64,000 nucleotides of DNA from Echinometra lucunter. Lineage: Eukaryota; Echinodermata; Echinoidea; Camarodonta; Echinometridae. This document shows, in pieces, positions 25,321 to 37,654 of the stretch. Within the stretch, counting starts at the first letter, position 1; each line of letters starts with the position of its first letter. The stretch covers positions 1,483,491 to 1,547,490 of the forward strand of contig CM057157.1 in assembly GCA_029962745.1 (NCBI GenBank), given 5' to 3'. The notes beneath the pieces are model-generated. The model did no database searches and was not told the origin of the DNA. It worked only from the letters and a program-made list of their open reading frames with translations. The translations under genes and the position numbers were made by a program.

Positions 25321-25534
25321 CACTATAACTCTCATATCTCATAAACATACGACACACAGTAGGAAACATTAATAGCTTTACCACATATGATATCAAGTAA
25401 AGGAAAGAAATTACTATCAAATGTCTGTGATATTTTAATAGAATATTTCCTGCCAAAACTTTTGAATGGAATCCTATAATCCATACTGACTGATCATAGT
25501 ATATCAGAAAGAAATAGCGAAAAAATTAACTTAC

Positions 25535-25574
25535 CTGGTGATGTTATTGTAAGAAGATCCAGTCTTCTCTGTTG
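25535..25574 (-). CDS. AGBL4: AGBL4/CCP6 40-base microexon, copy B
   Basis: This 40-base exon lies between a tttatatacag acceptor and an AG|gtaagt donor and reads QQRRLDLLTITSP plus one base (phase 0 in, phase 1 out). It directly continues the exon ending at 53914 and corresponds to the conserved LDLLTIT segment at the entrance to the M14 peptidase domain. It differs from copy A at one position, the third base of the last Pro codon (CCA here, CCT in copy A), which is synonymous. Because 40 is not a multiple of three, a transcript containing both copies would be out of frame, so only one copy can be used per mRNA. Confidence 0.9.
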
Positions 25575-26589
25575 CTGTATATAAAAGAGAAAAACATTCA
25601 AATGAAAATTACATCATTCATCTATGCAGTATGAATAACAAATAAATTCAGTTTCCCAACAAATCTATTACAGAGTTCATCTCTAATCCATTTTTTTTTC
25701 CAGAAGAAAAATAAATTGAAATGTATTTTATATTCCAACAATTTTACAGGCGAACCTGTCTACAAGGACCTATCAGCAGAAGCAGAAACAGAAGAGTGTA
25801 GACAGGTAGCCCCTATGGATTGGTTCTGTAATGTTCACATTAATTCTTCTTACAAATATAAACAATATGAATGACCACTACAGACAGTCTTCATAGAGAA
25901 GTGGCAAATAATGCCAGGTTTGACTTAAACATTCACAGAAATGTATACCAAATGTCAAGTGATATTGAGTCATATTTACTCCTTGCTTTGAATCAAATAT
26001 TTGGTCAAATGGTAAGAAATTTTTGAGCTCTGACTTCTCTGGATTTCCAACTCTGAGTTTGACATGCTCTATTAACTTGATTGAATGGATTCAGTGCTCA
26101 ATTCAGACTATGACTTCCCAAGCTGAGAGCAAAAAGGATGGGAACTTTATTTTAAAGGCATTGGCTAACTTTGTGAGCAGCTGATTTAAAAAATTCTCAA
26201 ACTAAGATGAAACATGTGTATGAGTACTTGTATTTATACTCAAAAACCCTGAAACCAACCATAATTTGGAAGGAAAAGCTGTAAGTTAGACGCAAACCGC
26301 GATTTTATTAGCTTTCGTCTCGAGAGACACTGAACTAAGAGGACCGTTTGCGCGAATTCAAAAATACCGTTACTTGCCTTCCGCTTGCGTGATACGTCAA
26401 TACACACAGTGCGGTCCGTTGAGTCATGTGCGCATGCGCACTCCTTACGTTGGGTCTATGCAACCGACCCTCGTATATTTTTCAAACATTGGTTCACATT
26501 TCTAATATTTAACAAGCCAATAGCAAGATTGTGTCTCGCCCACCCGTGACTAAATAACACGAAGGTTTCCCCAAGTACATCCCTAACCA

Positions 26590-28075
26590 AGTTTGATATC
26601 GCAAAGTCTTGCAGGTAAACTTTAATGTTTGACCTCAAATGACCTTTGACCTCACCATGTGAACTCCGACAGCACCACAACATGATGTTACCCCTAGTGC
26701 ATCTATGACCCAAGTTTGGTTGCCATTTGACCATCAGTTGTCAAGTTATGTGTCATAAGAGAGTCGTGCATGTAAACTGTAATGTTTGAAATAAAATAAC
26801 CTTTGACCTTACCACGTGACATCCGATGCCACTATAACATGAAGGTCTCCCAAGTGCATCCATGACCCAAGTTTAGTTAAAAAGGGAGCAGACGTTGCAA
26901 AGTTACTTATCATAAGAGAGTCTTGCAAGTAAACTTTCACGTTTGATATAAAATGACCTTTGACCTTACCATGTGACCTCTGATACCACTATAACATGAA
27001 GGTCCCCCAAGAACCCTTTCACCTTATCATGTGAAGTCCAACAGAATGATAACATGCACTTCCCCTTAGTGATCTGCAACCCAAGTTTGACTCAAAAGTG
27101 TGACACGGTTGCAAAGTTTGTGTCATAAGAGAGTCTTGCACGTAAACTTTAACCGTTCAACGTTTGACCTGTAATGACCTTTGACCTGACCATGTGACCT
27201 CTGACTGGACCATAACATGCAGGTCCCCTTAGTGCATCTACAACCCAAGTTTGATAGATAAGTGTCACACGGTTGCAGAGTTTTGTGTCATAAGAGAGTC
27301 TTGCACGTAAACTTTAATGTTTGACCTGAAATGACCTTTGACCTTACCATGTGACCTATGACTGGACCATAACATGCAGGTCCCCTTAGTGCATCGACAA
27401 CCCAAGTTTGATAGATAAGTGTCACACGGTTGCAGAGTTTTGAGTCATAAGAGAGTCTTGCACGTAAACTTCAACGTTTGACCTGAAATGACCTTTGACC
27501 TTACCATGTGACCTCTGACTGGACCATAACATGCAGGTCCCCTCAGTGCATCTACAACCCAAGTTTGGTTGAAAGTGAGTCACGGTTGCAAAGTTATGTG
27601 TGATAAGAGAGTCTTGCACGTCAACTTTAACATTTGACCTGAAATGACCTTTGACCTTACCATGTGACCTCTGACTGGACAATAAGATGCAGGTCCCCTT
27701 AGTGCATCTACAACCCAAGTTTGATTGAACAGTGTCACACAGTTGCAGAGTTTTGTGTCATAAGAGAGTCTTGCACGTAAATTTTAACGTTTGACCTAAA
27801 ATGACCTTTGACCTTACCATGTGACCTCTGACTAGAGCATAACATGCAGGTCCGCTTAGGGCATCTACAACCCAAGTTTGGTTGAAAAGTGAGTCACGGT
27901 TGCAGAGTTTTGTGTCATAAGAGAGTCTTGCACGTAAACTTTAACGTTTGACCTGAAATGACCTTTGACCTTACCATGTGACCTCTGACTGGACCATAAC
28001 ATGCAGGTCCCCTTAGTGCATCTACAACCCAAGTTTGGTTGAAAAGTGAGTCACGGTTGCCAAGTTATCTTTCAT
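26590..28075. repeat. ~157-bp satellite array with nuclear-receptor-type half-sites
   Basis: Tandem repeats of about 157 bp, recognisable from cataagagagtcttgcacg recurring near 26753, 26911, 27125, 27289, 27447, 27603, 27758 and 27917. The last five or six units are the most uniform and the first few more diverged, as expected if the array grew from its right side. Each good unit contains TGACCTTTGACCT, which on the minus strand is AGGTCA-a-AGGTCA. It is part of the nested element and absent from copy A. Confidence 0.9.
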
Positions 28076-28084
28076 AACGTTTGT

Positions 28085-28200
28085 GACGGACGGACGGACG
28101 ACGGACGGACGACGGACGGACGACGGACGGACGACGGACGGACGACGGACGGACGACGGACGGACGACGGACGGACGACGGACGGACGACGGACGGACGA
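28085..28200. repeat. 11-bp minisatellite (ACGGACGGACG type), about 10 units
   Basis: A nearly perfect tandem array with period 11 built from gacggacggac. It lies between the ~157-bp satellite and the 3' hairpin of the nested element. The arginine/serine/proline-rich reading frames across it are artefacts of the repeat. Confidence 0.95.
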
Positions 28201-29873
28201 CATTTGGATCCCTTAGTCTCGCCTTCACCTCCGGTGGGCGAGACAAAAATACTTCCCGTGGATATTGTGCTCTGAAACTTTCACACTGGTATTTTTACAC
28301 TATAACCCTAATGTTTATCCCATTTTTAAGTAACAAAATGAGATTTTTTAAAAATCATAACAATGTTAGCCAATGCCTTTAAACTACATGATACCCCTTT
28401 CAATAAATCGCTGGTCCGGACCAGGTTCGCTCTAAGTCGTAAAATTTTGAATTACTAAACGGCACAGGCACGCTTATATGGCCAATATGCGCCAATTTAC
28501 GCTTCTTTCAGTATGCTCACGGAGGTTTAAACTACCCCATGGTTTAAACCTCTTTTGGGAATTCCGGCCTCTGCATCCAGAGTATATCTTTAGTACCAGA
28601 GGAACTATGTACTGTTTGTACATGTAACTGTTCAAACTTTTAATTCATTATATGTTTGTTAGATCTATATCAGGCTACACAAAAATTACTTGGAAAATAT
28701 ATCGCCTCTGTGTAAAAACAACCAAAGTGATAATTCTAGAAGAAAGAGAAAATATTACAATGTGCAACCGTATCTGAACTTATCACAAGTGACAATACCA
28801 GGGGAAAAAGAAGAATAACTCAAGCAGAGACCAGAAACAAACTGAAAAAGACACTTGATGTCCCTCCTAGCACATATACTGCCCATCTCTCATTGATCAG
28901 AAGCAAGGATGACATGGAAGAAGATAAAGGTTAATTCAAGCATGATAATAGGACAGCTAATTTGAGTAATAGTATCCAAGTATGAAAAGTACCCCTGTCT
29001 TGTCCATTTCTGTGACGTTACATGATACGCAGCAACAATGCTATTAACTGACTTTCATCAGGGTTTGACAGAAATGTTTATGTTAATGGTGTAAGCCTTC
29101 AAGGCTATCCTTTACACAGCAAATCGCAAATTGGTGACCAGCTACTTAAGAAGTCTCATCTCTCCTTTGTTTCTTCCGTCCGCTAGCACAATGGACTGAT
29201 AGGCGGCGAGATAGGGGATGACAGCCATGGGTAGTGGCCTATAGCTGGCTTACACCCTTGACTTAGCTCAACAGACCATTAGGGAAATTACAGGCTGTGC
29301 AGAGTAGCGTCTCTTGGAGAATGCTGTATACAACTATCTTTCTGATTAGATTACACAAGACAGGAGAAGTTTTATGTCATGTACATGGAGTTTCTTACTA
29401 CCTGAACTATTACTGATAATTGGACATCCATTAATAGATAATGTGAGAGAAGTATCTTGGGGGAAGAGAATATTATCAGACAAACCTATCAATACACGCT
29501 ATAAAGGAATTGAGGTGGACATTTGCACCATAAACCTACAGTGGAAGCAGCCCTGAAGATGCAAATTGGCTCTTGTTCAGATATCAAGCAGCAACCCCCG
29601 CACCAAAACCCTGCCTTTTCTTTTCTTGTGTTCACATATGGCACTGTTAACAGTGTCACTTATGATAATGATACATGTATAAACAAAGATAGTTTGGCCA
29701 AAAGTTGCACAAATTGTGACATTATATTTCATGCTATCTTTATAAGAATTTGATTTGTCCATACCACTCGGCCTCAGCCTCGGGTGTATTTAAAACAGTA
29801 ACGTTCTTTATGTGCCTTCAGAGTTAATCAGCCAATAAACCTGTTCACATCCTACCCCTGCAGTACCTACATG

Positions 29874-30142
29874 CACTATGAACATGACGGACAAAGAAAG
29901 CAGACAAAATAAACAACCCCTCATTCTACCCTTCACAATGGTTCTGGAAGTCAAAAGAACATCCCTTCACTGCTACCGTCTAAAATATGTGGAACAGGTG
30001 TCACATGCATATTCACCTGGAACTACATGACTAAACACAATAGCAGTGAAGGGATGTTCTTTCGACTACCAGAATCATTGTGAATGGTAGAATGAGAGGT
30101 TGTTTATTTTGTCCGCTTTCTTTGTCCGCCATGTTCATAGTG
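29874..30142. mobile_element. Foldback MITE (CACTATGAACATG termini)
   Basis: 269 bp, largely palindromic. The left arm CACTATGAACATGACGGAC... is mirrored by the right arm ...GTCCGCCATGTTCATAGTG, and the complementarity continues inward through AAAGCAGACAAAATAAACAACC and the segment containing gaacatcccttcactgct. It is present in copy B and absent from copy A at the equivalent place (near 12820). The target duplication is not clear. Confidence 0.85.
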
Positions 30143-30978
30143 ATGTTAAGGTAGAGAGAAACCTACAGGTATAGCACAATGAGCATTCTACTTCTTAGTA
30201 ACAGTGTTGCCCAAGCTGCAACCCAATTGAGTGAAATATTCTAACTTATGATGGAATCATTATGCAGAATAAAGTGCATGACTGACTTTCAATTCTACAT
30301 CATGCATAGATAAATGAGGCTGTATGCTGTAGCTGTCATTTCATTTCATTTCCTATACCATTCATCTAATGAAGTCACTTCAAACATCATCAACAAAATA
30401 CCTGGTAGTCAATTTTGAAGAAAAAATTTACAAGGAGCATTTGCAAATATGTAAGCAACAAATATAGTTTGATATTTTTGACAAAAAGATAACATAAGAT
30501 AAATCCATGTGCAGCTACTTTTCAGCTCCCTTTTCAGCTCCCATGTAAGGGAAAGTTTGGGACAACATACTACTGTACATTGAACTTGTGACAGTTAAAC
30601 TCTAATCAGCAGAATATAAGTGTTCTGGTTTGTTCACATTACTGTCTCCATTGTGATGCAATGATGGAATAAACTGGCTATGGCTACTTACATTGAGTAG
30701 CCCAATCTGAGCTTGATGATGGAGATTTATTGGAGAGTAGCACTCACTTATCACACTAAAAGTAACCACAGAGTTTAAGAGTATGAATCATTGTCAGAAA
30801 CGTGCCTCAAATTACCTACCAATTACTGCATCGGCTACTCACAAACCTCAATCTCCATTCTATCCTATACAGAGAGTCTATTTAGACTTGGTAATGATTT
30901 GAGTGATTAGTTTTTAAAATTGAACAAGGTTCACATCACAAAATCATTACCATTAGATATTTCCATAAGCCAACTTAA

Positions 30979-31458
30979 AGGGGGTACCCAATGCTGAAAC
31001 AATGTTAGTTCACTTAAAAGAGCATGATTTCATTAGCAGAAAATCATCTGCCCAAAGTTTTTCTTAAAGTCCTGTTGCCAAGGAAACCCCCAAATGTGGT
31101 AAGATTTCAGGATATTTTTGACCCCTCAGCTGTGACCTAGTTGTAAGTGGGTACCCACTTTGACGTCAAAATGATGTCAAATTGGGTACCTTGTCGCGCA
31201 CTTCTAGCAAAATGCGCGCAAGGTATAATACATGTTGTACAGTCTAGCTCGCAGCACAACTGCAATGCGCGAAGCTGGGTACCCACTTTGACGTCATACC
31301 TCATACTCAATTTTTTGGTCAGCTCATAATTTTTTATGGGAAAAGTAGCCAAAATGCAATGATTTCGATTGAAAATCATCATATTTTTTAATGTCATTCT
31401 TCCTAGAATTCTATTCTCAATCATATATCAAAATTTTGTTTTCCATTGTGTAATCACT
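30979..31458. mobile_element. TTAA-flanked element family 3
   Basis: A 480-bp insertion in copy B only, flanked by TTAA (30975-30978, 31459-31462). The copy-A site is a single TTAA at 13633-13636. Imperfect terminal repeats AGGGGGTACCCAATG / AGTGATTACACAATG match at 11 of 15 positions. Inside is a repeated GGGTACCCACTTTGACGTCA motif (about 31148 and 31277). No coding capacity. Confidence 0.78.
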
Positions 31459-31464
31459 TTAAAG

Positions 31465-34400
31465 AGATATACACACATAACCGTTATGAATATAAAATGT
31501 AAATATACATTGTATTTGTAATGTGCCTGATTTAAACTTCTTATCCCTTTACAGCATGTCCAATTAATCCGAGAGACACAGTCAACTTCTCTTAGAATTT
31601 TAATCTCTACTATCCTCTACATTCACAAAAGACACTTTTAAAGCAGAGAAAATGAAATATACATATACATATATACATAAGGGAGAAAATGCTGTATCAG
31701 GCAGAGAGAGCAACACTTTTGGGGCAAACAGATAGACAGAGAAAGAGAGACAGACAGACAGAGGGCAAAAGAAGAAAAAAAAAGGAGAAAAGGGAATAAT
31801 AGAATGAGCATTCAATAGACAGAAAATGAGAAATCATGAGACAATTGAAATTCAAAATGAAATTCATTAATATCAGGATCAAAAAGACTGATGGCTAAAT
31901 CTAACAGAAATGAGATAGATTATCAAAAATAAAACAGGAAAAAGATCTATAGTAGACACGGTAACTCACTGCCCATACATGTACTTAATAATCTACATCG
32001 GATGTGAATCTAGTCCCCAACCATTTAAAATAGAGATTCACAGGGAAGATTATGAAAGGGCTCCCTCTGTGACTATGAGAAGGACAATGCATTATCCCTA
32101 CACTGAATGGTAGTGTACACAGTGGTTTGCCTGATCTCATAAGCTTCTTGACTGATCCAAAGTCATACTTTGGGGGTACTTTATATATATTCATTTTTTT
32201 CCATTTGTTGTCTATTATCTATTGTACTGATTAAATTTCCACCTGAAATCTCTTTTGTTATGCATTAATGTTATCAAGTAATGTAAAGACAGCTATATAT
32301 ATTGTACATATGTTTTGTTTACTAGTTTTTCCCCTTGCAAATAATTACTTTGATTAAATGAATTAATTTTTTAAACCTATGTTGTCAAATCATTAATCAA
32401 TTATGGGGTCTACATTACACAAGCTAGGTTTTTTAGTAGATCTCTCCACATATCCTTTGTCACCTTTCTATGTCACATTCATGTATTTTATGCTTTTTGC
32501 AATGTTTGCATATTATTGTAATTTTTTGTAAATGTTGAATTTGAATAAAAAATCAAATCAAATCAAATCAAATATAATCAAATATTGGAATTAAATATAG
32601 TTCATATTAGAATGTGAACCTAAACTGATGATTCTCATTATAAACAACAAAAAGACAAGAAAATATTTTCTGCTGACTAAAAACAAAAATATATAAGAAA
32701 AAACCCTTGCAACTTAAAAAAGAAAAATGAATTTATACATAAAACACATTACTGCCCCCAAAATAAGAGATAAGTGACCCTCTGGATATCCATGCTACCA
32801 TAAAGGTTATCATTAGCTCAATGATCATTTGAATATCGGTTTTTTCTTTGGTCTTTTTAAATGTTGAATCATCACTGATATTAATTAAGTGTGGGTTTCT
32901 CTTTTTATTGACAAGTACTTGATGTACTAATTCAAGCTTGTAACCTCTTCCATTTTATACCAAATTTATCTTATATTAAAAAAGAAATCTTCTCAAAATT
33001 CTCACCACAAATTGACAGGATGAAATTTTATGTTTTTTCTTTCTATGCCCATGCAATCTTCAGCTTTTCCTTATTGATACATTTAGAGCATTCTGTTTCT
33101 TTATAAAAAATCACTTCTCTTTTTGTAAAATTACTTTATTCTACTTATGATTCAATGGCAAGAAAAAACATTGTTAAATCAATAATAAACTAAAACTTGA
33201 AGCCATGTCCATGTATACAAAGACACACTTAGACACACACGAAAACCCTCTAGCTTTTGTAATTACAAGCCAAGATTAGAATGACCTTAATTCATGGCCA
33301 TACTAAAAAGCTTTCACCATTTAGAAGTATAATAAAACACACTCGATCTCCAACAGACAAAAGCTCTATGCATGCACTTTATGGAGTGCGTTTTCAAGGC
33401 CGCTGAGAGAAAGGGAAAAAAAATCCATTATCTAAAAACACCCGATGTGTCCCAAATAATGAGCTTAGTGATGGTGTATGGGAGATGTACATTGATGAGA
33501 GAACTAATGTTGTAGCAGACACTAGACTAATATGCTTAATGCCATTGTAATTGATTGTTTTATAACACACTCACATACATGTCGTATGCACAGCTATAGC
33601 TTCAAAGAATACAATGTAATTTGAGAGCTGCAGTACATCTATTTGATCTATAAATGTCTTGATTTCCAACACACAATGTAAAATAACAATGGCACTTTTT
33701 CACTCTCATCATTTCAAGACTGTATACATTCAATTATAGAAATCATAATAATGAAAATAATGTTAATAATAAGGAAAGCACATAGAGCTATTTTGTAGTT
33801 TATGATGTACAGGAGAAATCAGTCTTTATTATTAGATAATTTTCAAATATCCAACTCAAAATGAATAATGGGATCAAGGCTAATAAAAATTATTTCAAAT
33901 TTTCTAGACCTGAATCCGGGATAAATCCAAAATTCAATCAAATATTGTTATCTCATAGATTTAGAAATTAAACTTATTGAATGTAATTTCTTAATCTAGT
34001 ATTGGATTTTTTTATTTGTCTGTAATCACAAACTTCTAATCGAAGAAATTCAAATTGAAGTAATAAATAATTGGGGATAGGAGAATATGCAGCGATGTCT
34101 AAGAAACTATTCAATGGAAGACAATTTTGAACAAATGAGTTTTTAAGACAATTGTTAAAGTCTACACATTTGTACTAAAATAATGTTCTAAGTTACTTGT
34201 GAAAATTTATATCTTAAAACGTAAGGTCCTCCATGTTCAAATGACCTTTGAACCACGATATTCATATCCTAGAAGCAATAACTGTTTTGATATACCCACA
34301 TTTGACTGTGGACTCGATTCACATAGTGCACATGATTGCAGTGAAATTGCATAAGTTGTCTTGCTGTGAAGGATACCAAGGCGGAATGTTCTAGAAATTT

Positions 34401-36280
34401 CTTTGGCAATATTCTGGAAAATCCACCTGTTCCTGAAGGGTTACCAACCTGTAGTATTCTTGTGAAAGCTTTTCTTAATAAAAATAACAGCGATTACATT
34501 CCCATTCCTTCCCCTATTCAACAGCTTTGTCAGTTTGTCTGTGTGTCTAATTCTGTTCTGTTTCTTCCCCCTCACTACTTTTACTTCTCTCTCTTTCTCT
34601 CCTCTTCCTTTCTTTCTTTTGTTATGGCAGACAAACAACGGCATACATCTACCTGGCTTTCAACAGCATCACAGCACACCTGCAAAAAGAGGAAAGAAAA
34701 GCTTTCACAAGAATGGTAGAAATCTGGCACAACTGGAATACAGGTCACCTCCTGAAGCATTAAACAGTGTCAATTATGCGCATGATTACAGAGACCTTTT
34801 AAACTTGAGAGGGGGTCGGCAGGTGAAAACATAACTTTGAGATACCGGTCGTCCATTCAGGTGCGTGGTCCTGCATTATAGATATAACCTCAAATGATCT
34901 ATACAATAAAACAATCAATAGAGTATAGGTGGGTTAAGTAAGGTGAGCTGCTTTCAAGCTTTATTTAGACACCCTGACCACGTTCCCACACATATGACAT
35001 ACAGTATGAAAGAGAATGAGTGGGAAAATAAGAACAGGAAGGAGAAGAGAGAGAGAGAGAGAGACAGAGTGAGGGGATGTGATGAAAAAAAAAAAAACTC
35101 TTATGAATATCTGGCATCAACTAAAAAAGCTATGTCACCTTTGCAATCAATACATTACTATGTGTTATCAAAGTGTTAAAGCTACTTTCAATTTCTGGCA
35201 ATAAAAATTCATTTTGAACAGGAGAAAGGAGTACTACATAACCCCTTCTTGGATGAAAAAAAAAAAAAACTCTTATGAATATCTAGCATCAACTAAAAAA
35301 GCTATGTCACCTTTGCAATCAATATATTACTATGTGTTATAAAAGTGTTAAAGCTACTTTCCATTTCTGGCAATAAAAATTCATTTCAAGAAACATTGGT
35401 TCAAAGTTAGGAGTGTATATCATGCAAAGAATTGCTTGTTTAGATTGAAGAAAAAGATCAAAGATCAAAAATTAAAATGTGATCAACAGTCGGTTTGCAT
35501 GTGTACTTACAAGACTGCATGTTATGCGGGTGGTCAGGGTCATCAACTATTATTTCCACCAAAATGGCAGGTATGATAAATAATTTCTTTTGTAAAAAGT
35601 ACTTGGTGTAAATTCCTTTTCATTCAGTAAAAAATCACTTGTATTGTCTATGTACAATAATTCAATGCTACTATAAAATGGTATTTGTCAGAGAAAAGAA
35701 CAACACTTAATTTCATCAATGCATATAACAATCCAACCACTATAAGAGAATGGTGTTTTAAAGAAATCACATAAATTATCTAAATGTTTTATCTACTTAA
35801 CTTTTTTCTATTCACTGTTTGAACCTTACATAATCCTGTTTGGAAGGCATCATTTAACCATTCCCAACTATTTCTTGCTATTTAATTCACCTGTCCTGTT
35901 CATCTTGTTTTACATTACTCAACAATCAAGTTAATTTTAATGCATGTATGCGCATACTCTGAAATTTTTTTTTTTTACTTTCTCACATGCTTGCATGATC
36001 TTTAGCTGACCTAGCAACTACAAGAATCAGTTTGTGGAATTCCTAAAATGAATTACAATAGGAAAAAACAGCTGATTAGAATGACTTCCATGTATAACTC
36101 AGTAAACATTAAAAAAAAAACACTTACCTTAAATTTACTAATATTCAAATTTATGGATGCCCTTCCCCTAAACCCAGTTTCAGGCATTTCAATTTAAGTG
36201 TTACAAAAACACAATATGAATGGATTCCAGCTTGAATTGATTAGTAATTGATATGTCATTACATGTAAGGCTCAGACAAC
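31465..36280. other. Copy-B intron equivalent to 13637-18358
   Basis: Follows copy A with point differences and small indels, plus the local duplication at 35081-35395. No exon recognised. Confidence 0.6.
35081..35395. repeat. ~171-bp tandem duplication, copy B only
   Basis: A segment beginning gatgaaaaaaaaaaaa and running through the cattactatgtgttat and ggcaataaaaattcattt blocks occurs twice, at 35081 and 35252. Copy A has it once near 17350. Confidence 0.88.
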
Positions 36281-36538
36281 TTAAGGTAAATGAATTTTAT
36301 TTGGAGATGTGGACAATGAGTCCTCATAAAATCATCACATGAATATCCAGATGTAGTGAATACCATTTTCATCATTTAGGACATGAATCTGAAAGTATTC
36401 TGCTTTAATTTATGTTTTTGGTTTTTTTTTTGTTTGTTTGTTATGGGGGTTTTTCTTTTTCTTCTTGTTGTTGTTTATTAGAGTCTATGAGGCATTGTAC
36501 TGCTACTGCATATAGAAACTGTCCATGGAAATACAAAC

Positions 36539-36923
36539 CCTTTTTACACTGGCAAAATTTTGCTTAGTCCCAGACTATCAGTGGGGTTAAGGGAGGCCTT
36601 AGCCCCACCGATAGTACCGGACTTTCCTTAGCTCACTTTCTGTTTACACTGCTTTTTGCAAAAGTGGGCTAGCCCAACCGAAAGTCCCGTACTAGCTGGC
36701 CCTGCAAAAAAGCAGGGCTAACCCCGCAATTGCGGTGCCAAGCAAGCCAGTGTAAAAAGCAAGAAGAAATAGTCCGGGGTTAGCGATGAGACGAAGGCCC
36801 AATGCCCATTGACCAATCAGAAACAAACGCTTATTGCATATCTAATGTAGAGCGCGTGCAAAGCTACATGTAGCTAGCTGTACTAAGGAAAGTACGGGGT
36901 TAAGAAATGCCAGTGTAAAAAGG
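36539..36923. mobile_element. Same element, internally deleted, copy B
   Basis: A 385-bp version with the same termini as 19031-19869. Left and right portions match, but everything from the agctagctag motif to ctgtactaagg is missing, including the region where copy A carries the SINE. The junction reads agctacatgtagctagctg, slightly expanded relative to copy A. Confidence 0.82.
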
Positions 36924-37654
36924 GTAACAGACTATAGGGGTGATTCCACCACTCCCATTAGAGATTGTGCTCTCTTCACACCATCAAACTTTCACATCTC
37001 CATCTTTTTTCGTTTTTTCTTTTTTTCCTTCTTCTCCATTAGACTAACTGTATGTGTGGGGAATGGATGGAAGACAATGAAGTTTGTCATCATTTTTTCA
37101 CACTTTGCACATGTTATCTGTTCCATTCATATAAAGCTATACATACACCATCTGCTTAGTGTGAAAGCAATTAACATCATGTCTCCTACCAAACAGACAT
37201 GAGTATACTTTGAAAGTGGTTCCACTGCATGGCCAAAATAAGATATAAACTAGGAATGGCAACTGTTTGAGGGACTACCTTTTATTTGGCTGAAAAGTGG
37301 CTTGAGCATATCTAATCTTCAGACTGATTAAACCATTATCATCCCAAGTGTTAAATTGTCACTTCACAAGTACTTGAAAGTATCCAATCAAGAAAATTGT
37401 GGTTTTAATTCTTTTCTTTCTTGCTTTTTTGCAATCAAGTTTTACAATACATGCACCTGTTGTACATCTACTCTTTTCATGTTTTATTTATAACCAACAT
37501 ACAGCTCCACAAAATCATGAATTCATTATGCAGGATAGGCTGTAGTAATTACAGTAATTAATAAGAGATAAACAACAGGTTGTATTTCAGCAACAACATG
37601 AAGTCCATAGAGCATTAGACAGCTGAGTAGGATGACACAGCCGCAAGAGAAATG

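Larger units (their letters stand above)
26514..28245. mobile_element. Nested satellite-bearing element (Helentron/pearl-like architecture)
   Basis: Nested in the family-2 element. Near its left end is TGTCTCGCCCACC (26532-26544). Near its right end is a hairpin GTCTCGCC-t-CACC...GGTGGGCGAGAC (about 28216-28244) whose arm repeats the left sequence. Between them lie about ten ~157-bp tandem repeats and then an 11-bp (ACGG-rich) array. A short terminal repeat echoed in a 3' hairpin, a tandem-repeat core and an ACGG microsatellite is the organisation described for non-autonomous Helentrons and bivalve pearl elements. The assignment is by architecture only. The insertion point is defined by comparison with the intact relative at 47556-48045. 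Confidence 0.6.
26156..28378. mobile_element. TTAA-flanked element family 2, long form carrying a nested satellite element
   Basis: A 2.2-kb insertion present only in copy B. Its termini are inverted repeats AGGCATTGGCTAAC(T/A)TTG flanked by TTAA (26152-26155, 28379-28382). Its outer portions (26156 to about 26513, and about 28246-28378) match the short relative at 47556-48045; the middle (about 26514-28245) is a separate element inserted into it. Copy A has only a few unrelated bases at the same point (near 11335-11345), though a few flanking bases also differ, so the empty site is not perfectly clean. Non-coding. Confidence 0.82.

Noticed and set aside
26590..28200. CRISPR-like array
   Set aside because: The repeats are contiguous tandem units without unique spacers, and the genome is eukaryotic.
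28022..28382. Arg/Ser/Pro-rich and Asp/Gly/Thr-rich frames
   Set aside because: Translation of the 11-bp minisatellite in both directions; no start context, splice sites or conservation.
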